Source: Streptomyces subrutilus
Lineage (GTDB): Bacteria; Actinomycetota; Actinomycetes; Streptomycetales; Streptomycetaceae
Direction of reading: 5' to 3'
DNA length: 64,000 nt
Assembly (NCBI RefSeq): GCF_008704535.1
Contig: NZ_CP023701.1
Span: forward strand, 558,001 to 622,000
Every line of letters begins with the position of its first letter. The first letter of the stretch is position 1. The notes under the pieces are model-generated. The model had not been told where the DNA came from, ran no database searches, and saw only the letters and a program-made list of their open reading frames with translations. Position numbers and translations under genes: made by a program. Positions 44,887 through 54,741 of this stretch are shown here, piece by piece.

Positions 44887-45693
44887 TCACCCCGCCACCT
44901 TCACGGTCGTGGTCGCGCCCCACAGGGCCAGCGACAGGAAGAAGTCGGTGACGCTGATGAGCACGATGGCGTTGCGCACGGACCGGCCCACCGCGATGCC
45001 GACCCCGGCCGGGCCGCCGGAGGCGCGGAAGCCGTAGTAGCAGTGGGCGAGGATCACCATGACGCTGAAGATGAACACCTTGAGGACCGACAGCACGACG
45101 TCGGTCGGGGAGAGGAACAGGTTGAAGTAGTGGTCGTACGTTCCCTGGGACTGGCCGTTGAACAGGACGGTCACGTAGCGGGAGGCGACGTACGACGAGA
45201 GGAGGCCGATCGCGTAGAGCGGGATGATCGCGACGACGCCCGCGATGATGCGGGTGGTGACCAGGTAGGGGATGGAGCGGATGCCCATCCCTTCGAGGGC
45301 GTCGACCTCCTCGTTGATCCGCATCGCGCCGAGCTGGGCGGTGAAGCCGGCGCCGACGGTCGCGGAGAGGGCGAGCCCGGCGACCAGGGGCGCGATCTCG
45401 CGGGTGTTGAAGTAGGCGGAGATGAACCCGGTGAACGCGGCGGTGCCGATCTGGTCGAGGGCCGCGTACCCCTGGAGGCCGACGACGGTGCCGGTGAACA
45501 GGGTCATGGCGATCATCACGCCGATGGTGCCGCCGATCACCCCGAGGCCGCCGGAACCGAAGGCCACTTCGGCGAGCAGCCGTTGGACCTCCTTGAGGTA
45601 GCGGCGCAGCGTGCGCGGGATCCAGGCCAGTGCCTTGACGTAGAACAGGAACTGGTCGCCGGACCGGTCGAGCCAGACGAACGGGGAGGCCAT
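44887..45693 (-). CDS. MlaE/YrbE-type ABC permease, second copy (B)
   Basis: 268 residues with five or six membrane helices. The MlaE-family hallmarks FTGTVVGLQGYAALDQIGTAAFTG, REIAPLVAGLALSATVGAGFTAQLGAMRINEEVDALEGMGI (the cytoplasmic coupling helix, E-E-x-D-A-L-x-x-M-G) are present. With the A copy it forms the membrane channel of the Mce importer, driven by the ATPase at the head of the operon. ATG start; 5 bp after the A copy. Confidence 0.94.
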   Translation of the reverse strand: MASPFVWLDRSGDQFLFYVKALAWIPRTLRRYLKEVQRLLAEVAFGSGGLGVIGGTIGVMIAMTLFTGTVVGLQGYAALDQIGTAAFTGFISAYFNTREIAPLVAGLALSATVGAGFTAQLGAMRINEEVDALEGMGIRSIPYLVTTRIIAGVVAIIPLYAIGLLSSYVASRYVTVLFNGQSQGTYDHYFNLFLSPTDVVLSVLKVFIFSVMVILAHCYYGFRASGGPAGVGIAVGRSVRNAIVLISVTDFFLSLALWGATTTVKVAG

Positions 45694-45698
45694 CGGCC

Positions 45699-46463
45699 TC
45701 AGCCTCCCTTCGGCGGGACGATCTGCAGGTAGATGCCCGTCAGCACCATGTTCACGAAGAACAGCAGCATGAACGTGATGACGACGGACTGGTTGACGGC
45801 GTCGCCGACCCCTTTGGGGCCGCCGCGCGGGTTGAGGCCGCGGTAGGCGGCGACGATGCCCGCGATGAACCCGAAGACCAGTGCCTTGAACTCGCTGATG
45901 TACAGGTCGGGCAGCTGGGCGAGGGCGGAGAAGCTGGAGAGGTAGGCACCCGGGGTGCCGCCCTGGAGGATGACGTTGAAGAAGTAGCCGCCGAGCGTGC
46001 CGACGACCGACACCAGCCCGTTGAGGAGCACGGCCACGCCCATGGTCGCCAGGACCCGCGGCACGACCAGGCGCTGGACGGGCGAGACGCCCATGACCTC
46101 CATCGCGTCGAGCTCCTCGCGGATCGTGCGGGACCCGAGGTCGGCGCAGATGGCGGAGCCTCCGGCGCCGGCGATGAGCAGGGCGACGATGAGCGGGCTC
46201 GCCTGCTGGATGATGGCGAGGACGCTGGCGCCTCCGGTGAACGACTGGGCGCCCAACTGCTGGGTGAGCGAGCCGACCTGGAGGGCGATCACCGCACCGA
46301 ACGGGATGGAGACGAGCGCGGCGGGCAGGATCGTGATGCTGGCGATGAACCAGAACTGCTCGACGAACTCCCGGAACTGGAAGGGCCGTCGGAAGATGGC
46401 CCGGCCCACCTCGGCCGCGAGGGCGAAGAGCCGGCCGGTCTGCCGCAGCGCGCCCGTGATCAC
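45699..46463 (-). CDS. MlaE/YrbE-type ABC permease, first copy (A)
   Basis: 254 residues. PFGAVIALQVGSLTQQLGAQSFTGGASVLAIIQQASPLIVALLIAGAGGSAICADLGSRTIREELDAMEVMGVSPVQRLVVPRVLA contains the permease core and the E-E-L-D-A-M-E-V-M-G coupling helix. GTG start overlaps the ATPase stop (GTGA). Confidence 0.94.
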   Translation of the reverse strand: MITGALRQTGRLFALAAEVGRAIFRRPFQFREFVEQFWFIASITILPAALVSIPFGAVIALQVGSLTQQLGAQSFTGGASVLAIIQQASPLIVALLIAGAGGSAICADLGSRTIREELDAMEVMGVSPVQRLVVPRVLATMGVAVLLNGLVSVVGTLGGYFFNVILQGGTPGAYLSSFSALAQLPDLYISEFKALVFGFIAGIVAAYRGLNPRGGPKGVGDAVNQSVVITFMLLFFVNMVLTGIYLQIVPPKGG

Positions 46464-47470
46464 GAGCCGCTCCCGGTGGCCGGAAGCCGCAGGGTCGGTG
46501 CCTGCGCCCCGTGGGCGTAGGTGTCCTCGATGGCGGCGCGGGCGGCGGGCGGCAGCGTGTCGAGCATGCCGAGGACGCGCTCGCGCCGCCTGAGGGCCGC
46601 CTGGCGCTGCGGCAGGCCGGGCGAGGGCTCCAGTTGGGGGACGATGACCCGGGGCTCGGCGGGCGCGGATGCGGGTACGGCGGCCTCGGCGGCGAGCGTG
46701 GCCTCGTCCTTCTCCTCGGACATCCCGATGGGGCCTTCGCGGCGTCCGGCGAGGAACTGCGCCACGACCGGTTCGTCGCTGGTGAGCAGCACTTCGCGCG
46801 GGCCGAAGGTGACGAGGTTGCGCCGGAAGAGCATCCCCATGTTGTCGGGGACGGTCGCGGCGATGTCGAGGTTGTGGGTGACGATGAGCATCGTCGCGTC
46901 GATCTGCGCGTTGAGGTCGATCAGGAGCTGCGAGAGGTTGGCGGTGCGGACGGGGTCGAGGCCGGAGTCCGGCTCGTCGCACAGCACGATCTGCGGGTCG
47001 AGCACGAGCGCGCGGGCCAGTCCCGCCCGCTTGCGCATGCCGCCGCTGATCTCGCCGGGGAGCTTGCCCTCGGAGCCGAGGAGCCCGACGACGTCGATGC
47101 GCTCCATGACGATCCGGCGGATCTCCGACTCCTTCTTCCGCGTGTGCTCGCGCAGCGGGAAGGCGATGTTGTCGAAGAGGGACATGGACCCGAAGAGGGC
47201 GCCGTCCTGGAACATGAGGCCGAAGAGTTTGCGTGCTTCGTATATGTCGCGGTCGGGGCTGTTCACCATGTCGACGCCGGCCACGAGGACGCGTCCCCGT
47301 TGCGGCTTCAGCAGCCCGATGAGCGATTTGAGGAACACCGTCTTCCCGGTGCCGGAGGGACCGAGCATGACGCTCACTTCCCCCGCGGGCAACGTCAGGG
47401 TCACGTCCTGCCAGATGTTCTGCTTGCCGAAGGACATGGTCAGACCCTCAACAGCTACTTCGATTCCCAT
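46460..47470 (-). CDS. ABC transporter ATP-binding protein of the Mce importer (MceG/MlaF type)
   Basis: 336 residues. Walker A GPSGTGKTVF, signature SGGMRKRAGLARAL, Walker B IVLCDEPDSGLDPV and the switch His in IVTHNLD are all present. The ISGGMRKR variant of the signature and the LFGSMSLFDNIAFPLREHTR stretch are characteristic of MlaF/MceG. A C-terminal extension of about 85 residues beyond the ATPase fold is rich in Ala, Glu and Pro. ATG with GGAGGTGG upstream. Unlike in mycobacteria, where mceG is unlinked, the ATPase heads this operon. Confidence 0.94.
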   Translation of the reverse strand: MGIEVAVEGLTMSFGKQNIWQDVTLTLPAGEVSVMLGPSGTGKTVFLKSLIGLLKPQRGRVLVAGVDMVNSPDRDIYEARKLFGLMFQDGALFGSMSLFDNIAFPLREHTRKKESEIRRIVMERIDVVGLLGSEGKLPGEISGGMRKRAGLARALVLDPQIVLCDEPDSGLDPVRTANLSQLLIDLNAQIDATMLIVTHNLDIAATVPDNMGMLFRRNLVTFGPREVLLTSDEPVVAQFLAGRREGPIGMSEEKDEATLAAEAAVPASAPAEPRVIVPQLEPSPGLPQRQAALRRRERVLGMLDTLPPAARAAIEDTYAHGAQAPTLRLPATGSGS

Positions 47471-47513
47471 ACCACCTCCAGCAGGCGTGTGCCGCGTGTG
47501 CACCGCGGGCCGC

Positions 47514-47543
47514 ACGTTAGGTCGTTCACGATCATCCCGACAA
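47514..47543 (-). promoter_or_regulatory. candidate promoter of the mce operon
   Basis: On the leftward strand TTGTCG is followed after 18 bp by TAACGT, 44 bp before the ATPase start codon. Both boxes are reasonable matches for this GC content; no other pair was seen nearby. Confidence 0.35.
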
Positions 47544-47580
47544 TAGGCGTGGCACGAATTCGGCCCGGCGTCCCGGAATG

Positions 47581-47629
47581 TGTCACCGGGCAGACAAAGC
47601 CGGGTGCGCCACTTGTCTCCGGTGAGACA
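47581..47629. promoter_or_regulatory. paired TGTC-N8-GACA inverted repeats upstream of the mce operon
   Basis: Two dyads, TGTCACCGGGCAGACA (47581-47596) and TGTCTCCGGTGAGACA (47614-47629), share the form TGTC-N8-GACA and are spaced 33 bp, about three helical turns. A related half-site TGTCACCGG recurs at 47883. They lie upstream of the candidate mce promoter and could bind a TetR/GntR-like regulator. Confidence 0.45.
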
Positions 47630-48844
<1,215 letters not shown>

Positions 48845-48849
48845 GACGT

Positions 48850-48874
48850 GGGGGAGTGCCGCCGGCACTCCCCC
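48850..48874 (+). terminator. strong hairpin terminator
   Basis: GGGGGAGTGCC / GGCACTCCCCC, perfect 11-bp stem with a 3-nt loop, starts 5 bp after the secreted protein's stop. Confidence 0.7.
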
Positions 48875-49008
48875 GGGTCCGTACGCCCGACCGGCGGGAC
48901 CGGCCGGGCGTTCGCCGACCCTCGACGCCGACCCGTCACGCCCACCCGTCAGGCCGACCGGCCACGCCGACGGTCGGCGCCCCGGACGATCCCCGAGCGG
49001 AGCAAGCG

Positions 49009-50616
49009 ATGACAGGCCACCGTCCCGCCCTGCGGACACCCCGCGGCCGCGCGCGCGGTGCGGCGATCGCCGCCTTCGTGGCGCTCGCCCCCCTGATCCC
49101 GTCGGCGGCGGCCGCGGTGGGCTCGCAGGAGATCACCGCGAAGCTGCCCTACGACTGCGCGCTGCCCTCGGGAACGCAGCGCGCCGCGGTACGGGTCACG
49201 GCCGCCTTCCCCGACCGGGCGAAGGCCGGCGAGGCGATCCGTCCCACCGGGGTCACCACCACCGTCGAGCTCCCGGCCGCGGCCGTCGCCGACCTGACGG
49301 CCCTCAAGGCCACCACCGTGGTGCCCGAGACCAGGCTGGCCCTCGACGTCGCCCAGCACGAGGCGAAGGCACAGGCCCTCTGGCGGGGCACCGCCCGGCC
49401 CGTCCCCCTTCCCGCCGAAGGCACGCTCACCCTCACCACCACCGGCGACGCCCCGGCGGTGACGGCGGCCGCCGACGGCGACCTCACCCTCACGGCCACG
49501 GGCCTGGCCGTCGACCTCGCCCTCGGCACGGCCGACGGCGCCCCCACCGCTCCCCCGTCCCTCTCCCTCGCCTGCACCCTCGCGAAGGACGCGGACGGCC
49601 ACGGCCTGCTGGCCACCGTGCCGATCGGACCGGCCACCGGCACCCCGGCCCCGAGCGGCTCGCCCTCCCCGTCGGCCCCCACGGCCCCGGCGTCCGGGCG
49701 GCCGACGGACCCCGCGTCCCCGAGCGGGTCGGCGGCGCCCGGTGCTCCCGGCGCCCCGGGCGGCAAGGACAAGGACAAGGACAAGGACAAGGCACCGAAG
49801 GTCGGCGACGCCCGCGCCGGTCTGGCGGCCGACAGGCCGCCGGCGCCGCCCTGCGTCAAGGAGAACCCGACCGACAAGTCGCTCAACGCGTACATCACCG
49901 GCTACTCCAACGTCCGCAAGCTGGCCGGCGCCTCGCTGATCCCGGTGTCGTGCGTACAGATCGAGCAGGGCGACCCGGAGATCTCCTTCCCGCCGGACGG
50001 CAGCATCCACCTGCTCCAGAAGTCGGACGCCTACCTCGACTACCAGGGCCGCAAGCAGACCCCGCCGTTCACCTCCACCTTCCTGACCTTCGGTTTCACC
50101 CCGACGACCGCGACCATGATCCTGGAGCAGGCCGGACCCATGACCGTCGCGTCGGACGTCCTGCTCGTCTTCCCGGACAACATCGCCGAGACGTACGTGC
50201 GCGCCCCGCTGGTCCTGCGCGTCCTGAACGTCGAGGTCAACGGCACGCGCCTGGACGTCGGCCCGTCCTGCCGCACCGAGACCCCGCTCAGCTCCCCCGA
50301 ACCCGATCCGGCCACCTACCCGGGCCCGCACCTGGTGATGCTCGGGAAGGGTCAGCTCATCAACGGCACGGACGCCACCGGCTACGTCCTGACCTCCGGC
50401 GGCCCGCTGACCGGCGAGGTGACCATCCCCGCCTTCACGGGCTGCGGGGCGGGCGGCGAGAACCTGGACCGGCTGCTGACCGCGTCCATCTCGGGCTCCG
50501 GCAACTACGTCAAGCAGATCCAGGGCCAGACGTGCGCCGTGGGCGTCGAGGTGCCGACCGAGGGCCAGTGCACCGAGGACCGCCAGCCGTACGTGGTCCC
50601 CGCGCCGGAGCGCTGA
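49009..50616 (+). CDS. large secreted protein, DUF6801-like N-terminus
   Basis: 535 residues. A signal peptide (RGRARGAAIAAFVALAPLIPSAAAA) is followed by a domain (about 35-205) starting KLPYDCALPSGTQRAAVRVTAAFPDRAKAG and containing one further Cys near its end; it resembles the DUF6801 domain of actinobacterial secreted proteins. A Pro/Ser/Ala linker with a KDKDKDKDK run (about 210-275) joins it to a second domain (about 285-535) rich in beta strands and with Cys pairs (CVKENP, VSCVQ, SCRTE, TGCGAG, QTCAVG, GQCTED). The second domain resembles, in style, the next gene's product. Envelope or surface location is likely; function unknown. Confidence 0.82.
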   Translation: MTGHRPALRTPRGRARGAAIAAFVALAPLIPSAAAAVGSQEITAKLPYDCALPSGTQRAAVRVTAAFPDRAKAGEAIRPTGVTTTVELPAAAVADLTALKATTVVPETRLALDVAQHEAKAQALWRGTARPVPLPAEGTLTLTTTGDAPAVTAAADGDLTLTATGLAVDLALGTADGAPTAPPSLSLACTLAKDADGHGLLATVPIGPATGTPAPSGSPSPSAPTAPASGRPTDPASPSGSAAPGAPGAPGGKDKDKDKDKAPKVGDARAGLAADRPPAPPCVKENPTDKSLNAYITGYSNVRKLAGASLIPVSCVQIEQGDPEISFPPDGSIHLLQKSDAYLDYQGRKQTPPFTSTFLTFGFTPTTATMILEQAGPMTVASDVLLVFPDNIAETYVRAPLVLRVLNVEVNGTRLDVGPSCRTETPLSSPEPDPATYPGPHLVMLGKGQLINGTDATGYVLTSGGPLTGEVTIPAFTGCGAGGENLDRLLTASISGSGNYVKQIQGQTCAVGVEVPTEGQCTEDRQPYVVPAPER

Positions 50617-50754
50617 TCCGCACCACCCGGACGCCCTGCGCGCCCCGGCGCACACCGGCACTCCCGCGCGCGGGACCCGCACCGCCGTACCGCCGCACCC
50701 CCGCACGACCGATCCGCACGTTTCCGCACGTTCCCGCCACCGAAAGGCACCTCC

Positions 50755-51699
50755 ATGCCACTCGCCTCCGCACGCACCCGGCTCGTGACCGTATCGGCGC
50801 TGACCGCGTTCGGCGCGTTCGCCTCCCTCGGTACGGCGACCGCCGCCACGCCGGCCCTGGGCGGCTCCTGGGCTCCGTTCACCCGCTGCCCCGTCGACTC
50901 GCCGACGATGCTCGGCGCGGACGGCCTGGACAAGGCGCCGCAGTGCGTCGTCTCGTACGCCACCAGCGGGTCCATCAAGCTGGGCAACACGACGGTCATC
51001 ACCGGCAACAGCAACCTGCAGATCGGCGTCGTGCAGAACTCCGACGGCACCAGCACCGTCGTCGCACCCGCCTCCGGTGCGATCATCGCCGACTCCGCGA
51101 CGGTGCCCGGCGGCCTCCTCGGGCTGATGTGTCCGAGCAACATCCCGGGCATCACCGAGATCTGCAAGCAGCTCGCGGACGGCAAGCTCAACAAGATCAC
51201 CGCGACCCTGGAGTCGGTGGGCACCCCCTCCGACTTCGACCAGATCGCGGGCGTGGTCACCGACCAGACGATCGTGAACATCCCGGTCCGCATCCACCTG
51301 GAGAACCCGTTCCTGGGCAGCAACTGCTACATCGGCACCAAGAACAACCCGATCGTCCTGAAGCCGAAGAACCTCACCTACCCGTCGTTCGGCGTGGAGC
51401 GGTTCAACGGTGACGGCAGCCCGAACGAGGACGGCGAGATGAGCCGTCTCAACCTCCTCGGCTCCACCCAGAGCGACACGTCCTTCGCCGTTCCCGGCGC
51501 CAGCGGCTGCGGCCTGGGGCTGTTCGGCCTGATCGACGCCGCGGTCAACCTCAAGACCGGTCTCCCGTCGGCGGCGGGCAAGAACAGCCTGACCCTGAAC
51601 AACACCCAGACCTACCTGGGCGGGCTCTACGCCCCGGGCACGGTGGCCCCCGACGCGGGCAAGCGGCTCGCGCAGAACTGGCACTCCGCGGTCAAGTAA
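50755..51699 (+). CDS. secreted protein of unknown function, 314 residues
   Basis: Signal peptide (RTRLVTVSALTAFGAFASLGTATA, cleavage after ATA) and a mature protein with FTRCPVDSP, APQCVVSYATSGSIKLGNTTVITGNSNLQIGVV, LMCPSN, EICKQL, GSNCYIGTKNNPIVLKPKNLTYP and ASGCGLG. The Cys-containing beta-rich body resembles the C-terminal domain of the preceding protein, so both may derive from one family. ATG with AAGG at 8-nt spacing. Context: between another secreted-protein gene and a PucR-type regulator. Confidence 0.82.
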   Translation: MPLASARTRLVTVSALTAFGAFASLGTATAATPALGGSWAPFTRCPVDSPTMLGADGLDKAPQCVVSYATSGSIKLGNTTVITGNSNLQIGVVQNSDGTSTVVAPASGAIIADSATVPGGLLGLMCPSNIPGITEICKQLADGKLNKITATLESVGTPSDFDQIAGVVTDQTIVNIPVRIHLENPFLGSNCYIGTKNNPIVLKPKNLTYPSFGVERFNGDGSPNEDGEMSRLNLLGSTQSDTSFAVPGASGCGLGLFGLIDAAVNLKTGLPSAAGKNSLTLNNTQTYLGGLYAPGTVAPDAGKRLAQNWHSAVK

Positions 51700-51709
51700 C
51701 GGTCACCGA

Positions 51710-51735
51710 CCGGCGATTCCCGGCCGACTCGCCGG
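51710..51735 (+). terminator. hairpin after third secreted-protein gene
   Basis: CCGGCGA / TCGCCGG, 7-bp stem with a 12-nt loop, begins 10 bp after the stop. Confidence 0.4.
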
Positions 51736-51912
51736 CCTCGACCCGTCCTCCTGCGCAACTCCTGTTCAACCGGTGTACAGCACAGCGCACTTGTCCTAGC
51801 GTCAGCACCTCACACAGGTATGCACCTGACGGCCGCTCCAGCGCCCTCCAGCCAGCAGGGCGCTGTCACGCCACTCCCCCCACCGGGCGCGCAGGAGAGC
51901 AAGGAATCGGTC

Positions 51913-53124
51913 ATGCCCTCAATCGCACAACCACCGGACCTCGGTGAACCGCTCGATCCGCTCCCCAAGGAGTTCGCGGCCTTGATGAGGCCCGAGGTCC
52001 CGGGCCTCATCAAGGAGATCCGCGTCGAGGTCCAGCGCGCCTATCCGGTGTACGCCCGCCTCCTCGACGGCCCCAGCGCGGACGCCATCCGCCAAGGCGT
52101 GGAGCAGGCACTGGGCACGTTCGTCGACCGGGTCGCGGACCCCGGTTCGAGCTCGGCCCAGCGCGACGAACTGCTGCGCAAGTTCGGCCGGGTGGAGGCG
52201 TACGAGGGCCGTGACCTCGACACCCTCCAGGGGGCCTACCGGCTCGGCGCGCGCATCGCGCTGCGCCGCGCCAAGACCATGGGCCGCCAGTACAACCTGT
52301 CCCCCTCGCTGATCCTCGCCTTCGCCGACGCGCTCTTCGCGTACGTCGACGAGCTCGAGGCACTGGCGCGCGAGGGGTACGCGGAGGTCCAGGCACGCGC
52401 CGCCTCCGAGGTGTCCGCGTTACGCAGGCAACTGCTCCACCTCATCCTCGTCGGACCGCCCCTGCCGCAGGCGGCCATCTCCGAGCTGTGCGAGCAGGCG
52501 GCCTGGGAACTCCCCGCGCAGTGCACGCTGGTGGCCTTGCGCGTGCCGGCGCCCGACCACATACGGGCGTGCCTGGACCGGGACGTCCTCGCCGACCTCG
52601 GCATCCCGCAGCCGCACCTGCTGATCCCGGGACCACTCACCCCCGAGCGTCTGGCGATGCTCGAATCCGCCCTGGCGGGCGCCCCGGCCGTCGTCGGTCT
52701 GACCGTGCCGCCGCCGCAGGCCGCCGACTCCCTGCGCTGGGCCAGGAGGGTGCTGCAGCTCATCGACGACGGGATCGTGCCCGACGGACCGCTCGTGCAC
52801 TGCGAAGACCATCTGACAACGTTGTGGCTCCTGTCCGACCCCGCCCTGGTCACCCACATCGCGGCCCGCGAACTGGCCCCGCTCGGCGCGCTCACCGGCT
52901 CCCGGCGCGGCCGCCTGGTCGAGACGCTGCGCGTCCACATCGCCACGCGGGCCCCCGCCGAGCAGGTGGGCGAGGTGCTCGGGGTGCACGCGCAGACGGT
53001 CCGCTACCGCCTGCGCAACCTGGACGCCCACCTGGGCGCGCGCATCACGGACCCGGACCACCGCTTCGCGCTGGAGGCGTCCCTGCGCTCGCTCCACCTC
53101 CAGGGCAACCACTACGCGGAATGA
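51913..53124 (+). CDS. PucR-type helix-turn-helix regulator with a TTA codon
   Basis: 403 residues. An N-terminal sensory half (LMRPEVPGLIKEIRVEVQRAYPVYARLLDG, VEAYEGRDLDTLQGAYRLGARIALRRAKTMGRQ) of the RsbR-like/PucR family leads to a C-terminal PucR helix-turn-helix (APAEQVGEVLGVHAQTVRYRLRNLDAHLGARITDPDHRFALEASLR). An in-frame TTA leucine codon (52420-52422, in SALRRQLL) is present; in Streptomyces such codons need the bldA tRNA, so translation is likely developmentally controlled. ATG start with AAGGA upstream. It may regulate the adjacent secreted-protein genes or the mce operon; that link is inference. Confidence 0.88.
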   Translation: MPSIAQPPDLGEPLDPLPKEFAALMRPEVPGLIKEIRVEVQRAYPVYARLLDGPSADAIRQGVEQALGTFVDRVADPGSSSAQRDELLRKFGRVEAYEGRDLDTLQGAYRLGARIALRRAKTMGRQYNLSPSLILAFADALFAYVDELEALAREGYAEVQARAASEVSALRRQLLHLILVGPPLPQAAISELCEQAAWELPAQCTLVALRVPAPDHIRACLDRDVLADLGIPQPHLLIPGPLTPERLAMLESALAGAPAVVGLTVPPPQAADSLRWARRVLQLIDDGIVPDGPLVHCEDHLTTLWLLSDPALVTHIAARELAPLGALTGSRRGRLVETLRVHIATRAPAEQVGEVLGVHAQTVRYRLRNLDAHLGARITDPDHRFALEASLRSLHLQGNHYAE

Positions 53125-53356
53125 CCCGGCCCGCCCCGACGGGCGCCCGGGAGCCGCACCGTCGCACTCCCGGCGCCCGGCCCCTGCCCGGGTGCGGCCA
53201 GGACGGCGGCGTGACCGTCCGGGCCGTCCCGGCGGTGCGCCGCGTCCGGTGGAACCATGTGATGAAGGCCGTCGCACAGGCGACCGACACCAGCGGCGGC
53301 CGTGCCGTGGCCCGGCCGCCGTCCACGGAAAGCCGCAGGTCCCGGGGCCGGTGGGG

Positions 53357-54118
53357 CTAACGGGGTGTGTGCCCGGCCGTGACGACGGCCGCCAGGTCGG
53401 TGCCCGCGTGCAGGAGGGCCACCGAGCGCTCGGCGATCCGGTCGAGGCGGGCGTCCAGGATCCGTCGGGTGTCGCGCGGGCCGTCGGGCCGGTGGAGGGA
53501 GTCCATCACCTCGCGCACCGCCGCGATGCCGTACCCGGCGGCGCGCAGGGCCGCGACGATGCGGGCCTCCCCGACGGCCGCGGGGGCGTACCGGCGCGCG
53601 CGCAGCGAGGTGACCCGCTCGGGGTGCAGGAGGCCCTCCCGCTCCCAGAAACGCAGGGTCGAGGCGCGTACCCCGAGCGCGCCGGCGAGCTCCGTGATCG
53701 TCATCGCGTCGCCCTCCCGCTCCACACCCGCAGTGTGGGCTTCGGCCTCGATGACCCGCAGCGCACGCAGGGCCCGCAGGACCTCGTCGCGTTCCCGCGC
53801 GAGCCGGGCGTGGACGGCGTTGGCCTCGGCGGCCGCCTCCGCGAGCGTGCCCGTCCGCAGGCGCGGAAGCAGCTCCCTGGCCTCCACCGGCCCCACGGCG
53901 GCCGCGAGCCCCCGGTAGGCGCGCAGGGCCCGTACGTGGAGCTGCGTGTACGAGCGGTAGCCGTTGTCCGACCGGGCGGCGGGCGGCAGGACGCCGAGCC
54001 GTTCGAGGTCCCGGACCTGCTGCGCCGAATACCCCGAGAGCCGCGCGACGTCCAGGGTCCGCAGCGGCGCCGGTCGCGTCTCGTCCGTCGTCGCGTTCGC
54101 CGTCTCGTCCACGGTCAA
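53357..54118 (-). CDS. MerR family regulator with two helix-turn-helix domains
   Basis: 253 residues. Two MerR-type DNA-binding domains occur in tandem: LRTLDVARLSGYSAQQVRDLERLGVLPPAARSDNGYRSYTQLHVRAL (about 19-65) and MTITELAGALGVRASTLRFWEREGLLHPERVTSLRARRYAPAAVGEARIVAALRAAGYGI (about 138-197), separated by a helical dimerisation region. No effector-binding Cys cluster is visible. Start is TTG, with GTG 6 bp inside as an equally good alternative. It is divergent from the DUF6194 gene across a perfect palindrome, the likely operator. Confidence 0.88.
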   Translation of the reverse strand: MTVDETANATTDETRPAPLRTLDVARLSGYSAQQVRDLERLGVLPPAARSDNGYRSYTQLHVRALRAYRGLAAAVGPVEARELLPRLRTGTLAEAAAEANAVHARLARERDEVLRALRALRVIEAEAHTAGVEREGDAMTITELAGALGVRASTLRFWEREGLLHPERVTSLRARRYAPAAVGEARIVAALRAAGYGIAAVREVMDSLHRPDGPRDTRRILDARLDRIAERSVALLHAGTDLAAVVTAGHTPR

Positions 54119-54132
54119 CCCCCCGGAAGCAC

Positions 54133-54150
54133 TTCAAGCCGATGCTTGAA
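54133..54150. promoter_or_regulatory. MerR operator palindrome
   Basis: TTCAAGC-CGAT-GCTTGAA, perfect 7-bp arms, lies in the 34-bp gap between the divergent MerR-type and DUF6194 genes, ending 2 bp before the latter's start. Binding there would block translation initiation or transcription of the DUF6194 gene, whereas activation would need an upstream -35/-10 inside the regulator gene. Confidence 0.65.
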
Positions 54151-54152
54151 CC

Positions 54153-54665
54153 ATGAAAACGGACCCGAGTATGGACATGGACATGGGCAGGGGCATGAGC
54201 AGGGAACGGATCATCGCCCACGTGCGCGGATTCGACGGGTCGCACGTGGTCCTGCCGGAGGCGGGCGGCGGCTTTCCGGAGCTGGTCTGGGGGGACGCGT
54301 TCTTCTCCTACTCCCCCGACGGCCCCCCTCCCCCCACGCTCCAGCCCTACGGCACGATCGTCACCAAGGACTACCCGGGTGACGCCGCTTCGGCCCTCGG
54401 CCCGGGGCGGTGGCGCGTGAACGTGCACGTCGAACGGGCGGTCTTCCGGGAACTCACGGGGGAGGAACCGCGTGACCTGCGCCTGCCGCGCGACCCCGCC
54501 GCCGCGGACACGCTGGTCCCGCACCCCGTGTACGGGCAGCTCGGCTGGGTCTGCGTCGTCAACCCCGGTGCGCGGACGGCCGGTACGGTACTGCGGCTGT
54601 TGCGCGGTGCCCACGAGGCGGCCCGCGCCCGGGCCTCGCGGCGCCGGGCCGGCGGCGCCCCGTAG
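54153..54665 (+). CDS. DUF6194 family protein
   Basis: 170 residues. The pattern FPELVWGDAFFSYSPDG, YGTIVTKDYPGD, WRVNVHVERAVFRELTGEEPR and the C-terminal GWVCVVNPGARTAGTVLRLLRGAHEAARAR is that of DUF6194, a Streptomyces-rich family of unknown function with a YjbR-like look. The ATG is immediately after the operator; a second ATG (MSRERIIAHV) 42 bp downstream could be the true start, since the first residues are a Met/Asp repeat. Confidence 0.8.
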   Translation: MKTDPSMDMDMGRGMSRERIIAHVRGFDGSHVVLPEAGGGFPELVWGDAFFSYSPDGPPPPTLQPYGTIVTKDYPGDAASALGPGRWRVNVHVERAVFRELTGEEPRDLRLPRDPAAADTLVPHPVYGQLGWVCVVNPGARTAGTVLRLLRGAHEAARARASRRRAGGAP

Positions 54666-54741
54666 GCCTTCGCGACGGGCGGCGGGCGCGCCGGGCCGGG
54701 GTCGGATCAGGGCGGTTCGGCTCGGCTCGGCTCGGGTTCCG

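Noticed and set aside
53045..53326. A leftward GTG frame of 93 codons between convergent genes
   Set aside because: It overlaps the end of the PucR-type gene, has no ribosome site and no family resemblance.
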